A stretch of 64,000 nt of DNA from an uncultured Maribacter sp. (GTDB lineage Bacteria > Bacteroidota > Bacteroidia > Flavobacteriales > Flavobacteriaceae), in NCBI RefSeq assembly GCF_947500405.1, contig NZ_CANMRY010000010.1:1-64000 (forward strand), given 5' to 3'. Positions 7,801 through 15,727 of this stretch are shown in pieces. The position numbers were made by a program, and so were the translations under genes. The notes below the pieces were generated by a model. That model had not been told where the DNA came from and searched no databases. It saw only the letters and a program-made list of their open reading frames with translations. The number at the start of each line of letters is the position of its first letter. The first letter of the stretch is position 1.

Positions 7801-10288
7801 CCCAACACTTACAAGTATTACTCCTACAAACACTAATATATGTGATGGAGATAATGCAGAATTCACTATCCTTGGAGACGCAAATGATATAATCACCTAT
7901 TCTTTTGATGGGGGAACAACAACTGCTATTACAACATTAGACAATACTGGCAGCTCTATTGTATCGCAGGCTGCTGCATCTTTAAATACTACAATAAGTA
8001 TTATAAGTATCGAAGATAACCTAACTAATTGTCTTGGAAATTCAACCTTGACTTCTTCAATTGCAGTAAATACAGTGCCTACTCTAACAATAGACAATAC
8101 TGTTTGTGCAGCAAACTTACTTACATATCAAGTTGATTTTACATTAAACCTAGGGACTGTAACAACTACAGCTGGATCTGTTTCTGGAAATAGCATTACT
8201 AATATCCCAGCTGGAACTAACATCACTATTACTGCCGATAATAATGGGTGTATTAGAACCTTTAATGTAACTGCTCCTAACTGTAATTGCTTATTTGTAG
8301 AAGCCCCTATAAATCCAAATACCCCTAACATTTGTTTTGGTGAACCAAATGCAATTTTAAATGTTCAGCTTCCTATTACAGGTATTGGCAACCAAGTAAG
8401 TTGGTATACTAATTCTACTGGAGGAACAGCAATAGCATCTGGATTAAACTATACTACCACTGACAATGCTATTGGCACTTATACCTATTACGCTGAAGCA
8501 GTAGAAACTATCTCTGGTTGCACCAGTGGATCCAGAACACCAGTAACTTTCTCTATAACAGAAATACCTACTGCAGATACACTGCCAAATGTTGACATAT
8601 GCGATACTTATAATTTACCCACATTAAGCCCAAACAATTTTTATTATACTGGAACAAATGGAACAGGTAACCTTTTAAATTCAGGTGACAACATCTCTAG
8701 TTCTCAAACCGTATATATTCTTGCCCGATCTTCTGTAAATTCAAATTGTTTTGATGAAACCAGCTTTACTATCAACATTTATGAAACACCAGACTTAATA
8801 ATTGACAATACTTATTGTGATGCTTCTCTACTAACATATAATGTAGATTTCACTTTAAATTCAGGAGTAGTTACGGCTAGTGCCGGCACTGTTTCAGGAA
8901 ACAGTATTATAAATATTCCAATAGGCACAAATATCTCTATAACAGCTATTAACAATATTTGTTCAGATTCAAAAACAATAAATTCACCTACCTGTATTTG
9001 CCCAACTATTGAACCTCCTATAAACCCCAATAATCTAGTAGTTTGTTTTGGTGACTCAAATAACGTTTTATCAGTTGAACTTCCAAATACAGGACTTGGG
9101 AATACTATAAATTGGTATACTACAGAAACTGGTGGCTCTATCTTATCAACAGGGTTAACGTATTCTTCCCCAGAAACCAACACCGGCACTTATCTATATT
9201 ATGCAGAGGCTGTACAGAATGCTTCAAACTGTTCAAGTACTAGAATACCAGTTTCATATACAATTACAGAAACTGTTTCTGCAGATATAATTACAGATAT
9301 TAATTCCTGTGAAACATACATATTACCTAATTTAAGTGCTAATAATAGATATTACACAGGGCCCAATGCCTCTGGCTCAATACTAAACTTTGGAGATACA
9401 ATTTCTAATACACAACGAATTTATATTTTTGCAGAATCTCCAGATAATCAAAACTGTTATGATGAAAGCAGTTTTGTAGTTTCTATTTTTAACACCCCAA
9501 ATGTTAATATACCAGAAACTCTTTCTATATGTACAGACGAAAATGGAAACACCACTCCTGTATCAATAGGAGAATATATAGGAGCTAATTATACATACAA
9601 TTGGACTCCTGATAATGATATTGATGGAGATGGTGTTGAAGAAGCAATACTTCTTGTAAACCAACCAGGTTTCTATACATTAGAAATAACTGACAATAAC
9701 AATAATCTTGTTTGTCCAGGAAGCTTTTATTCAACCAGAGTTACTAACACTCCATTACCCATTGGTATCGAAGTAGAAATTTCTCATCAAGACAACAAAT
9801 TAAGTAATACAAATAATAAAGTTATAATAACTACAGAAACATTAAATGGAATTGAAAGTGATAAGTTTGAATACAGCATAGACTCTCCTAATGGTCCGTT
9901 TCAAGAATCAAATATTTTTACAAATCTATTAGGAGGGCTGCATAATGCTTATGTAAGAAACTTAGAAGGATGCGGTAATACAATTATGAGCTCCCCTTTT
10001 TTAATAATAAATTACCCTACAGTTTTTACTCCAAACTCAGATGGTTTTAATGATACTTGGAATATTCTTGGTTTAAACAGTACAAATTTCACAACAGACG
10101 TAACAATTTCAATATTTGATCGATATGGAAAACTTTTAGTATTAGTAGATCCTGATGGATTGGGTTGGGACGGGACTTTTAAAGGAAAGCAAATGCCTTC
10201 AACTGACTATTGGTTTAAAGTAGATTATATAGATATAATCAACAATAAAAAATTAAACTTTAATGGCCATTTTAGTCTAATTAGATAA
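4802..10288 (+). CDS. Giant T9SS type B (gliding-associated C-terminal) adhesin-like protein
   Basis: About 1,828 residues. A signal peptide ending near PIFSQ is followed by calcium-binding thrombospondin type 3 runs (DxDNDG). Between these lie three copies of a roughly 170-200 residue module sharing YSFE, GNQF, AxGDG, RNDG, GYDNGGGF, RISH and GNYDN. Next come PKD/Ig-like domains, including a 237-residue unit present twice in tandem. The C-terminus is a type B sorting domain (FTPNSDGFNDTW, FDRYGKLL, GHFSLIR). It should be exported by T9SS and act at the cell surface, perhaps as an adhesin or polysaccharide-binding protein; the ligand is unknown. ATG 4802 is chosen because the upstream in-frame TTG 4778 lies in a promoter box. 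The gene sits alone between a hairpin and a convergent terminator. Confidence 0.85.
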   Translation: MAPNFKFIPFSLRVIYKNILPVIICFLFATPIFSQDTDGDTVFNNIDVDDDNDGILDIYDCIIPIPNYSFENPIPYSIPTNWINTSGTALQAGTHDIDASNYLAAHEGNQFLYINSANGITNQVTLDLPYGVYSETGYIFSIAIGDGLANTQYRNDGISTIEMGYGNSAAGFNPIPGASIVVDGTTTLDGTWTDIEIPFTINAGDPAINEGILIRISHEGRTNELAGNYDNLRLEIDTDADGISNCLEVDSDNDGCFDTEEAGHIANGAGRLNNTGTNLDGSVIPATTGYTGNTEYVLNNLINTCNANFKDNDNDGVPNNVDLDDDNDGITDIYECEIPVLNYSFEMDPAFGTTTGWTFISASGGGTHDLQADNYNYAPDGNQFGFINGTGSATLTNSWATFSPGGYVLSIAVGDGIDFTNSFRNDGTTLIELGYDNGGGFIPVGSRTITASETPNGIWTDFSLNINIPTGNAANGQGILIRISHTENTALYQSAGNYDNIRLVKDTDNDGLSDCLDLDSDGDTCADVDEAGYTNSGTNTLQGSGINVDGTISGNIDGYLGNREAVINNTIIQCNPIDTDTDTVQNGDSWYYNGSGNLLFDQYDLDNDNDGITDLDEDCHLTTQGTNREPYNFELPENNYFYDPAAGNNEPFSTGTGFNGVTGVLDFWTASDPSITGPHLVNSDQFINPATTLPYSPNYKTDGSGLIDDPISYENDTYAFINGNGTLTQNTSPITIQEGSYILTIAVGDALDYADPFRNDGQSLIEMGYDNGGGFTTLNSLTIESHETPNGLWTDFTFSALATPASIGEDLLVRITHTQNVALNQQSGNYDYIRINFDYDGDGIEDCNDSDSDNDGCSDTKEAGYTDDDDDGYLGNTSPPTINTSGIVTSGVDGYNTPISPNVRSAGTLAINTDLTNTTVCEAQNATFTVAATGSGNLMYEWTISTDGGATYGLPLSETTNTLTFATVAAENGNFYRVEVWGDDYLCREESIAQLTVNSAPTLTSITPTNTNICDGDNAEFTILGDANDIITYSFDGGTTTAITTLDNTGSSIVSQAAASLNTTISIISIEDNLTNCLGNSTLTSSIAVNTVPTLTIDNTVCAANLLTYQVDFTLNLGTVTTTAGSVSGNSITNIPAGTNITITADNNGCIRTFNVTAPNCNCLFVEAPINPNTPNICFGEPNAILNVQLPITGIGNQVSWYTNSTGGTAIASGLNYTTTDNAIGTYTYYAEAVETISGCTSGSRTPVTFSITEIPTADTLPNVDICDTYNLPTLSPNNFYYTGTNGTGNLLNSGDNISSSQTVYILARSSVNSNCFDETSFTINIYETPDLIIDNTYCDASLLTYNVDFTLNSGVVTASAGTVSGNSIINIPIGTNISITAINNICSDSKTINSPTCICPTIEPPINPNNLVVCFGDSNNVLSVELPNTGLGNTINWYTTETGGSILSTGLTYSSPETNTGTYLYYAEAVQNASNCSSTRIPVSYTITETVSADIITDINSCETYILPNLSANNRYYTGPNASGSILNFGDTISNTQRIYIFAESPDNQNCYDESSFVVSIFNTPNVNIPETLSICTDENGNTTPVSIGEYIGANYTYNWTPDNDIDGDGVEEAILLVNQPGFYTLEITDNNNNLVCPGSFYSTRVTNTPLPIGIEVEISHQDNKLSNTNNKVIITTETLNGIESDKFEYSIDSPNGPFQESNIFTNLLGGLHNAYVRNLEGCGNTIMSSPFLIINYPTVFTPNSDGFNDTWNILGLNSTNFTTDVTISIFDRYGKLLVLVDPDGLGWDGTFKGKQMPSTDYWFKVDYIDIINNKKLNFNGHFSLIR
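8090..9511 (+). repeat. Tandem 237-codon duplication inside the adhesin gene
   Basis: Two consecutive 711-base units, starting at 8090 and 8801, encode matching domains. Shared landmarks are LLTY-x-VDFTLN, SGNSI-x-NIP, PINPN, VCFG, NWYT or SWYT, TGGS/TGGT, YYAEAV and YYTG. The DNA has drifted clearly while the protein pattern is kept, so the duplication is not recent. Confidence 0.75.
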
Positions 10289-10322
10289 TAGTATATTCTA
10301 TGTTTATTTAGAATATACTATT
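10287..10322. terminator. Bidirectional terminator between convergent genes
   Basis: A 14-base perfect stem (AATAGTATATTCTA with TAGAATATACTATT) and an 8-base loop lie between the adhesin gene and the minus-strand glycosyltransferase. The arms overlap both stop-codon regions, so one hairpin serves both strands. Confidence 0.65.
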
Positions 10323-11245
10323 GCCATAATTTTCTTTACAAAATCCTTTATTGGTTTTGGAAAAAACCAAGCAATAGTATTTACTAAAGAGTTTCTATCT
10401 TTATAAAATGCTTTATCAAAATTGAAATTAGGAACTACAAAATTAGGATGTTTTAGAGGAAATTCTACTTCGCTGTTTGATTCATAATCAACAAAAGGAC
10501 TTTTAGAAGTATGAGTAGCATCTTCATCAAAACCAATATTACTAATTAAATTGTGGCTAGGAAATACTCCCAATTGGTTTTGTGCTCCAACAGAATAACA
10601 CCATTGAAAATCCCATGCACTTACAATATTGTTATCAATAGCTTTTACTCTTCTTTTCCAATATTTATAATCTTTCCCTAAAAAGCCACAGTTAGATAAA
10701 ATTGAAACTTCATCATTTCCTCCTTTCCAACTCATATCATAATCCATATTATCCCATGCTCTTTTCCAAGTAGCCCAACCCCAACATACTACATATTTAG
10801 AAAAACAATAAGATAAATCATTCATAGAACTACCCACTTGATTAAAACCTGAGATAAGAGCAATACGCTCATCATTCTTATATTTTTTTAAGAGTTCTTC
10901 AGAAAAATTAAAGAAACTTGGTTGGGCAACACAATCATCTTCAAGAATAATCCCCATTTCAACTTCATTAAAAAACCAATTAATTGCTGTATATACTCCT
11001 GGACCACATCCTAAATTATCTTCTTGAAAAAGAGTTTTTATTTCGCAATCCCAATCTATCGCTTTTAAGACTGCTGATCTTGTTTCATTTACTTTTTCTA
11101 TTTCACCCAAGATATGTTTTCTTGGGCCATCTCCTGCAATAAAAATTCGTTTCGGTTTAACTTTTTTTATTGCTTCTAAAGATAATAAAGAAGTTTTTTT
11201 TCTATTAAAAACAACAAAAAGTATTGGTATTTCTAAATATTCCAT
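10304..11245 (-). CDS. GT-A fold glycosyltransferase, HlpA-like
   Basis: 313 residues with a nucleotide-sugar transferase start (IPILFVVFNR) and an acidic metal-binding motif Glu102-Asp103-Asp104 in ILEDDC. The segment CWGWATWKRAW is common in bacterial proteins annotated as hemolytic protein HlpA-like or sugar transferase. It probably adds one sugar to the polysaccharide from a nucleotide donor in the cytoplasm; donor and acceptor are unknown. It lies 5 bases after the polysaccharide deacetylase gene on the same strand, so the two are probably co-transcribed. This pair is inverted relative to the rest of the locus. No membrane segment is evident, though the C-terminus is hydrophobic and basic. 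Confidence 0.75.
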   Translation of the reverse strand: MEYLEIPILFVVFNRKKTSLLSLEAIKKVKPKRIFIAGDGPRKHILGEIEKVNETRSAVLKAIDWDCEIKTLFQEDNLGCGPGVYTAINWFFNEVEMGIILEDDCVAQPSFFNFSEELLKKYKNDERIALISGFNQVGSSMNDLSYCFSKYVVCWGWATWKRAWDNMDYDMSWKGGNDEVSILSNCGFLGKDYKYWKRRVKAIDNNIVSAWDFQWCYSVGAQNQLGVFPSHNLISNIGFDEDATHTSKSPFVDYESNSEVEFPLKHPNFVVPNFNFDKAFYKDRNSLVNTIAWFFPKPIKDFVKKIMAIVYSK

Positions 11246-11250
11246 TAAAA

Positions 11251-12129
11251 TTATTTATAACTGTTGGGTATAAAATTTGTATCTAAAGATAATTTTTTTG
11301 CACTAGCCTTAATAAAGTATTTCATTTGGTTTAATGGCCAACCTGCAATAATTTGATCTCTTCTTATAAACAATTCATTTTTCTTAATTTGATTTCCATT
11401 AGAGATATGACAACCTCGTGATGCCGAAGAACAGGATTCGTAACCGTTAGAAAAAACAATATCATAAGCTTTCTTATTAAAATCACTATATTTTCCATAC
11501 GTAAAAGCAAAATGTTTTATTTTTCCACACTTGGCAGTAAGTTCCTTATCTGTCTTAAAAAAGTCTTCTTCAAACTCCACCGCAGTCATATCTGATACCC
11601 GATCATGCTCATAGGTGTGTGCACCAATTTCATGACCGTCTTTCTGCAATTTATATACGTCGTCCCAATCCAGAAAAGACACTTTAGGTAACTCCAGTTT
11701 TTTATTACAAAAAAATCTTAATTTTTCATCGTCCTTAAGACCTATACTATAAGGGTTTAAAAAAAAACAACAGCTTGCTCCATATTTTTCAAGGATTTTA
11801 GCAGCTATCATATTACTATGAATTCCATCATCAGAACTCCAAGATATATATGGTCTATCTACGTTACCATTTAAAAGGCGCTCTACTGCCTCTGAATGAG
11901 AAATAAATGTATGTTTTTTTGAAAGAAAACTCAATAACTTATCAAAGTTATCTGCTTCATCTTTAAATACATGGTGAATGTATAAAAATTGTACTCTAGG
12001 AATATCTAATAAATAATCATTCCTCACAAATACATCCTTTATAAATAAAGTGTCTAAAACAATTGATCTAATTGCACCTCTCAATTTTCCTTTTTGAGCT
12101 TTTTTAACTGCTTTATAAGTACTAACCAT
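11251..12129 (-). CDS. Polysaccharide deacetylase (CE4, NodB-like)
   Basis: 292 residues. A NodB homology region has an acidic pair Asp100-Asp101 in SWSSDDG, corresponding to motif 1 (usually TFDD), and the metal-binding His171 and His175 in GAHTYEHD. The family removes N- or O-acetyl groups from polysaccharides using a bound divalent metal. No clear signal peptide is visible at the N-terminus, which is basic and lysine-rich. The enzyme may act on a lipid-linked intermediate inside the cell, or the hydrophobic segment near residue 40 may tether it weakly. It is the first gene of a two-gene minus-strand operon with the HlpA-like transferase. The GalNAcA or GlcNAc residues expected from neighbouring genes are plausible substrates (inference). 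Confidence 0.8.
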   Translation of the reverse strand: MVSTYKAVKKAQKGKLRGAIRSIVLDTLFIKDVFVRNDYLLDIPRVQFLYIHHVFKDEADNFDKLLSFLSKKHTFISHSEAVERLLNGNVDRPYISWSSDDGIHSNMIAAKILEKYGASCCFFLNPYSIGLKDDEKLRFFCNKKLELPKVSFLDWDDVYKLQKDGHEIGAHTYEHDRVSDMTAVEFEEDFFKTDKELTAKCGKIKHFAFTYGKYSDFNKKAYDIVFSNGYESCSSASRGCHISNGNQIKKNELFIRRDQIIAGWPLNQMKYFIKASAKKLSLDTNFIPNSYK

Positions 12130-12437
12130 TTTCTTGTTTCCAATTTTTAAATCATAATAAAAGTTACATCATAAACTAAAATTCAACAATTATGTTGTGC
12201 AGTATCTTATTATTTCAATTAATCATTAACAATGTTAAAGAAAAATGTATTTCATCGAATAAATAACATTTTAAAAATCCAAAAGAAGATAAGCTCCGTA
12301 TAACCTAGGAAACAAAATCGCAAAATGTGCATTTCAACGAAAAAAATAGAATTATATCGGATATTTAAAAATAATGTTGAATTTTTGTTGTGCTGATTTT
12401 ACCCCAAATGAAACTTAACCTTTTTACAATTTAATTT
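12130..12437. other. 308-base divergent intergenic region
   Basis: Separates the minus-strand deacetylase operon from the plus-strand beta-helix lipoprotein, so it should carry both promoters. No exact TAnnTTTG box was found on either strand. The octamer TGTTGTGC occurs twice (near 12193 and 12384). An imperfect inverted repeat related to ATTCAACA/TGTTGAAT lies at the two ends. No gene is seen. Confidence 0.5.
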
Positions 12438-14279
12438 ATGAGCAACTTAAAAGCCCCAAAGTCAATTAGTTTACTCTTTATTTTTCTTATTTTATTTTCA
12501 TGTTCTAAAGATTCTGACCTACTAAGTGATCTTGTGCTAAAAGATGAAAATGGCCAAATAACAGACATAAAAAGAATTCAAGATGATTACTTTCAGATTA
12601 ATACTACTTCAATAGTATTAGATGTACTAGAAAATGATAATCTCACAAACTTAGAAAATGTAAAAATTGTCAAGGTATCTAACCCTATAAATGGAATTGT
12701 TAGCATCAATGAAAATAAAACAATAACATATAGTATTTCCTCACAACAAGAGACTCCTCAGCAAGAGACTCCTCAGCAAGAGACTCCTCAGCAAGAGACT
12801 CCTCAACAAGAGACTCCTCAACAAGAGACTCCTCAACAAGAGACTCCTCAACAAGAGACTCCTCAACAAGAGACTAATACTACTGACACATTTACATATA
12901 CAACAGAAGTAACAAATGAAGATAACTCTGTAACTACAGAAGAAGCTACAGTTACTATTGAAGTTAACAGGAATAACAATTCAGAAGACACACCTACATC
13001 CTTTGAAAATGGATATTACGTAACTTCATATGGTAATAGCAATAATGATGGTTCTAGTGAAAATCATCCGTGGAGTATACAACATGCAATTAATGTAGCT
13101 AAAGCTGGTGATATTGTTTATGTTAAAGCTGGTGATTATGGCCATCTTGAATTATTACAATATAACAATGGAACTTCTGAAAATCCAATAAGATTTATCG
13201 GATATAACAATACTCCAGGTGACATCTCTTCTAATGGTAGTCCTAGTTACTCATACGGAGACTCTTTTGAAGACTTAAATTTTCCTAAGTTTTCTGGAAA
13301 TGGCAACGGAATATCATTTAAAATTAGTGGTCGAAATGTTCACTTAGAAAATTTTGTTTTGTCAAATTTTGAAACTGGAATAGTTTCAAGTGGAGATAAT
13401 AATACAATTAAAAATTTCATAGTCTTTAATATGGGTAACTTAAATGGAAATGACTATAATGGTTTTGGTATAAGAGGGATTGGTAATTCTATTAAAATTG
13501 AAGATTGTTTTATTCTTAACGCAGGAGCGGAAGGAATTACTATAAGAGAATCTGAAAATGCAAGAATTTTAAATTGCAGTGTATATTCGGATAACTCCAC
13601 AAATCCAACAGATTATTACATATTATTTCATGGTAACGTTACTAATTCCTTAATACAAAACAGTACTGTATACAGAGGAGAAGGACTACACCACCCTGGG
13701 CATGGATTAGTATTTAAAGATGGACCACAATATAATACTATAAAAAATAGTACAGTTATAAATACAAATATTGAAATGAATTATGGTAATGTAGCCTTTA
13801 ACACTATAGAAAGTACTACCCTAAGAGGGAGTTTCTATAATTCCGGAGATACAGCTGGTGGTATTGAACTCAATAATGGTGCTCATGATAATACTTTTAA
13901 CGATATGAATGTTTCCGGAACATGGGGCGGAGTTCGTTTTAAAGACTACTATGATGGCAACAGTCCAAATGATTTAGTTAATGCAGGACATCACAATACT
14001 TTTAACAGAATCACAATTACAAATTGTCAAGAAGCAATTTTAATGGATGAATTTGGTCATGAATATGGAGGAGAAACCCACGACAATACATTTAATGATT
14101 GCTCTATATCAAATTGTCAATCTTTAATTCGTGTATATAGACCCAACAGTAATTTTAAAATTGCAAACACTACAATTGATAATGTTGGAGAATTAAAAGA
14201 TGAAAACAAATCCTTTAGATTAAATGACAATACAATTTTTGAAAATTGTATTACAATAAACACTAATTTTAGTTTATAA
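12438..14279 (+). CDS. Lipoprotein with QQETP repeat and right-handed beta-helix
   Basis: 613 residues. A lipoprotein signal peptide has its lipobox cysteine at position 22 (LILFSCSKD). A cadherin/Ig-like domain (VLDVLENDN ... ITYS) is interrupted at residues 103-146 by nine QQETP-type units and resumes with TDTFTY. From about residue 193 to the end is a parallel beta-helix of the pectate-lyase-like type, starting YYVTSYGNSNNDGS and rich in N-x-T-F-N rungs. Beta-helix proteins of this kind are often polysaccharide lyases or epimerases; no catalytic residues could be assigned. Expected location is the outer membrane surface or periplasm. It is isolated between a divergent operon and a strong terminator, inside the polysaccharide locus, which suggests it binds or cuts that polymer. 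Confidence 0.8.
   Translation: MSNLKAPKSISLLFIFLILFSCSKDSDLLSDLVLKDENGQITDIKRIQDDYFQINTTSIVLDVLENDNLTNLENVKIVKVSNPINGIVSINENKTITYSISSQQETPQQETPQQETPQQETPQQETPQQETPQQETPQQETPQQETNTTDTFTYTTEVTNEDNSVTTEEATVTIEVNRNNNSEDTPTSFENGYYVTSYGNSNNDGSSENHPWSIQHAINVAKAGDIVYVKAGDYGHLELLQYNNGTSENPIRFIGYNNTPGDISSNGSPSYSYGDSFEDLNFPKFSGNGNGISFKISGRNVHLENFVLSNFETGIVSSGDNNTIKNFIVFNMGNLNGNDYNGFGIRGIGNSIKIEDCFILNAGAEGITIRESENARILNCSVYSDNSTNPTDYYILFHGNVTNSLIQNSTVYRGEGLHHPGHGLVFKDGPQYNTIKNSTVINTNIEMNYGNVAFNTIESTTLRGSFYNSGDTAGGIELNNGAHDNTFNDMNVSGTWGGVRFKDYYDGNSPNDLVNAGHHNTFNRITITNCQEAILMDEFGHEYGGETHDNTFNDCSISNCQSLIRVYRPNSNFKIANTTIDNVGELKDENKSFRLNDNTIFENCITINTNFSL
12744..12875 (+). repeat. 15-base tandem repeat (QQETP units)
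   Basis: Eight complete copies of CAACAAGAGACTCCT or CAGCAAGAGACTCCT plus a ninth of 12 bases. Units 2-4 carry CAG and the rest CAA at the first codon; otherwise all are identical. Near-identity points to recent expansion, and copy number can change in frame. Confidence 0.95.
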
Positions 14280-14296
14280 AACTAACAAGGTTAAAT

Positions 14297-14344
14297 AAAA
14301 GGTTAAATGCTCTAAATAGTTATATTTAGAGCATTTAACCTTTT
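14297..14344 (+). terminator. Strong intrinsic terminator after the beta-helix lipoprotein
   Basis: A 21-base perfect stem (starting AAAAGGTTAAATGC on the left arm and ending GCATTTAACCTTTT on the right) with a 6-base loop. The A-rich 5' arm gives the 3' arm its own T run. It lies 18 bases after the stop. Confidence 0.8.
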
Positions 14345-14392
14345 ATTACTATACGTTAATGGATTTGTTTTTTATATTTAAAAGTAATTTAT

Positions 14393-14400
14393 CATTTTTG
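14393..14400 (+). promoter_or_regulatory. Near-consensus -7 box upstream of gmd
   Basis: CATTTTTG, one mismatch from TAnnTTTG, within ATCATTTTTGCA. A very similar context precedes the operon at 1039. A TTG at 14365 is 25 bases upstream, somewhat far for a -33 element. The predicted leader is about 80 bases. Confidence 0.35.
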
Positions 14401-14488
14401 CACACCAAATAAATAATATATTCGTTATATAACTTAACAAGCAAATAATTTAAATTACAAATTTAAAAAGCATAAAGAATTAATTTTC

Positions 14489-15604
14489 ATGAAAAAAGTA
14501 GCATTAATTACAGGGGTAACTGGACAAGACGGTGCCTATTTAAGTGAGTTTTTATTAAAGAAGGATTATATTGTACACGGTTTAAAACGACGTTCCTCTC
14601 TATTTAATACAGATAGAATTGATCACCTATATCAAGATCCCCATATTGAGAATAGAAATTTCATTTTGCATTATGGAGATATGACGGATAGTACCAACCT
14701 TATTCGTTTAATCCAAGAAATTCAACCTGATGAAATATATAATTTAGCAGCAATGAGTCATGTTCATGTTTCTTTTGAAGTACCGGAATATACTGGAAAC
14801 GCTGATGGTTTAGGAACTCTCAGAATATTAGATGCTGTAAGATTATTAGGATTAGGAGAAAAGACTAGGATTTATCAAGCCTCTACTTCTGAATTATATG
14901 GTAAAGTTCAAGAAGTACCTCAATCAGAAACTACTCCTTTTTACCCAAGAAGCCCTTACGCTGTCGCAAAAATGTATGCTTATTGGATTACTGTAAACTA
15001 TAGAGAAGCTTATGGAATGTATGCTTGTAACGGTATACTATTTAACCATGAATCACCAATAAGGGGAGAAACTTTTGTAACAAGAAAAATTACAAGAGCA
15101 ACCTCTAGAATTGCATTAGGATTACAAGATAAATTTTATCTAGGTAATTTAGATGCTCAAAGAGATTGGGGTCATGCAAAAGATTACGTTCGCATGATGT
15201 GGATGATTTTACAAGCAGATCAAGCTGAAGACTGGGTAATAGCAACTGGAAAAACAACAACTGTTAGAGATTTTGTAAAGCTGAGTTTTGAGCAAGTTGG
15301 TATTGAATTAGAATTTACTGGTGAAGGAGTTGATGAAAAGGCAACTATAAAAGCTTGTAACAATCCTGAATATCAACTAAAAATCGGAAAAGAAGTATTA
15401 GCCGTTGACCCAAAATATTTTAGACCAACTGAAGTTGAATTATTAATAGGTGATCCTACAAAAGCACAACAGAAATTAGGCTGGGAATTAGAATACGAAT
15501 TAAAAGACCTTGTCAAAGATATGATGCAAAGTGATTTAAAACTTATGCAAAAAGATCAATATCTAAGAAAAGGTGGCTATAGAACTTTAAATTATTTTGA
15601 ATAG
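14489..15604 (+). CDS. gmd: GDP-mannose 4,6-dehydratase
   Basis: 371 residues, the normal length of the family. It converts GDP-D-mannose to GDP-4-keto-6-deoxy-D-mannose, the first step of GDP-L-fucose synthesis. Recognised by the NADP motif [10 protein letters not shown] near the N-terminus, [13 protein letters not shown], the catalytic Tyr157/Lys161 pair (YAVAK), [15 protein letters not shown], and the C-terminal [12 protein letters not shown]. It is followed by a terminator and then by GDP-L-fucose synthase, which uses its product. ATG 14489 is directly before the nucleotide-binding strand and follows a long leader. Confidence 0.97.
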   Translation: MKKVALITGVTGQDGAYLSEFLLKKDYIVHGLKRRSSLFNTDRIDHLYQDPHIENRNFILHYGDMTDSTNLIRLIQEIQPDEIYNLAAMSHVHVSFEVPEYTGNADGLGTLRILDAVRLLGLGEKTRIYQASTSELYGKVQEVPQSETTPFYPRSPYAVAKMYAYWITVNYREAYGMYACNGILFNHESPIRGETFVTRKITRATSRIALGLQDKFYLGNLDAQRDWGHAKDYVRMMWMILQADQAEDWVIATGKTTTVRDFVKLSFEQVGIELEFTGEGVDEKATIKACNNPEYQLKIGKEVLAVDPKYFRPTEVELLIGDPTKAQQKLGWELEYELKDLVKDMMQSDLKLMQKDQYLRKGGYRTLNYFE

Positions 15605-15642
15605 AATTCGCATCACAAAAAGGTTTAAAAATAAATTATAAA

Positions 15643-15693
15643 AAAACCCTTCAAAAAAACTAATTATTTCAATAAATTTTTTTGAAGGGTTTT
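15643..15693 (+). terminator. Intrinsic terminator between gmd and fcl
   Basis: Perfect 17-base stem (AAAACCCTTCAAAAAAA with TTTTTTTGAAGGGTTTT) and a 17-base loop. It sits between two steps of one pathway, so it may attenuate rather than separate. It also rules out the TTG at 15692 as the fcl start. Confidence 0.75.
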
Positions 15694-15727
15694 GCTTAAA
15701 ATAAAATTTAAGAAGTCAAATTATAAA

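Noticed and set aside
12744..12875. Tandem repeats that could be taken for a CRISPR array
   Set aside because: The 15-base units are contiguous, lack spacers, and encode QQETP in frame.
15692..15727. TTG start for GDP-L-fucose synthase
   Set aside because: It lies in the terminator stem and adds lysine-rich residues absent from the family; ATG 15728 begins right before the NADP motif.
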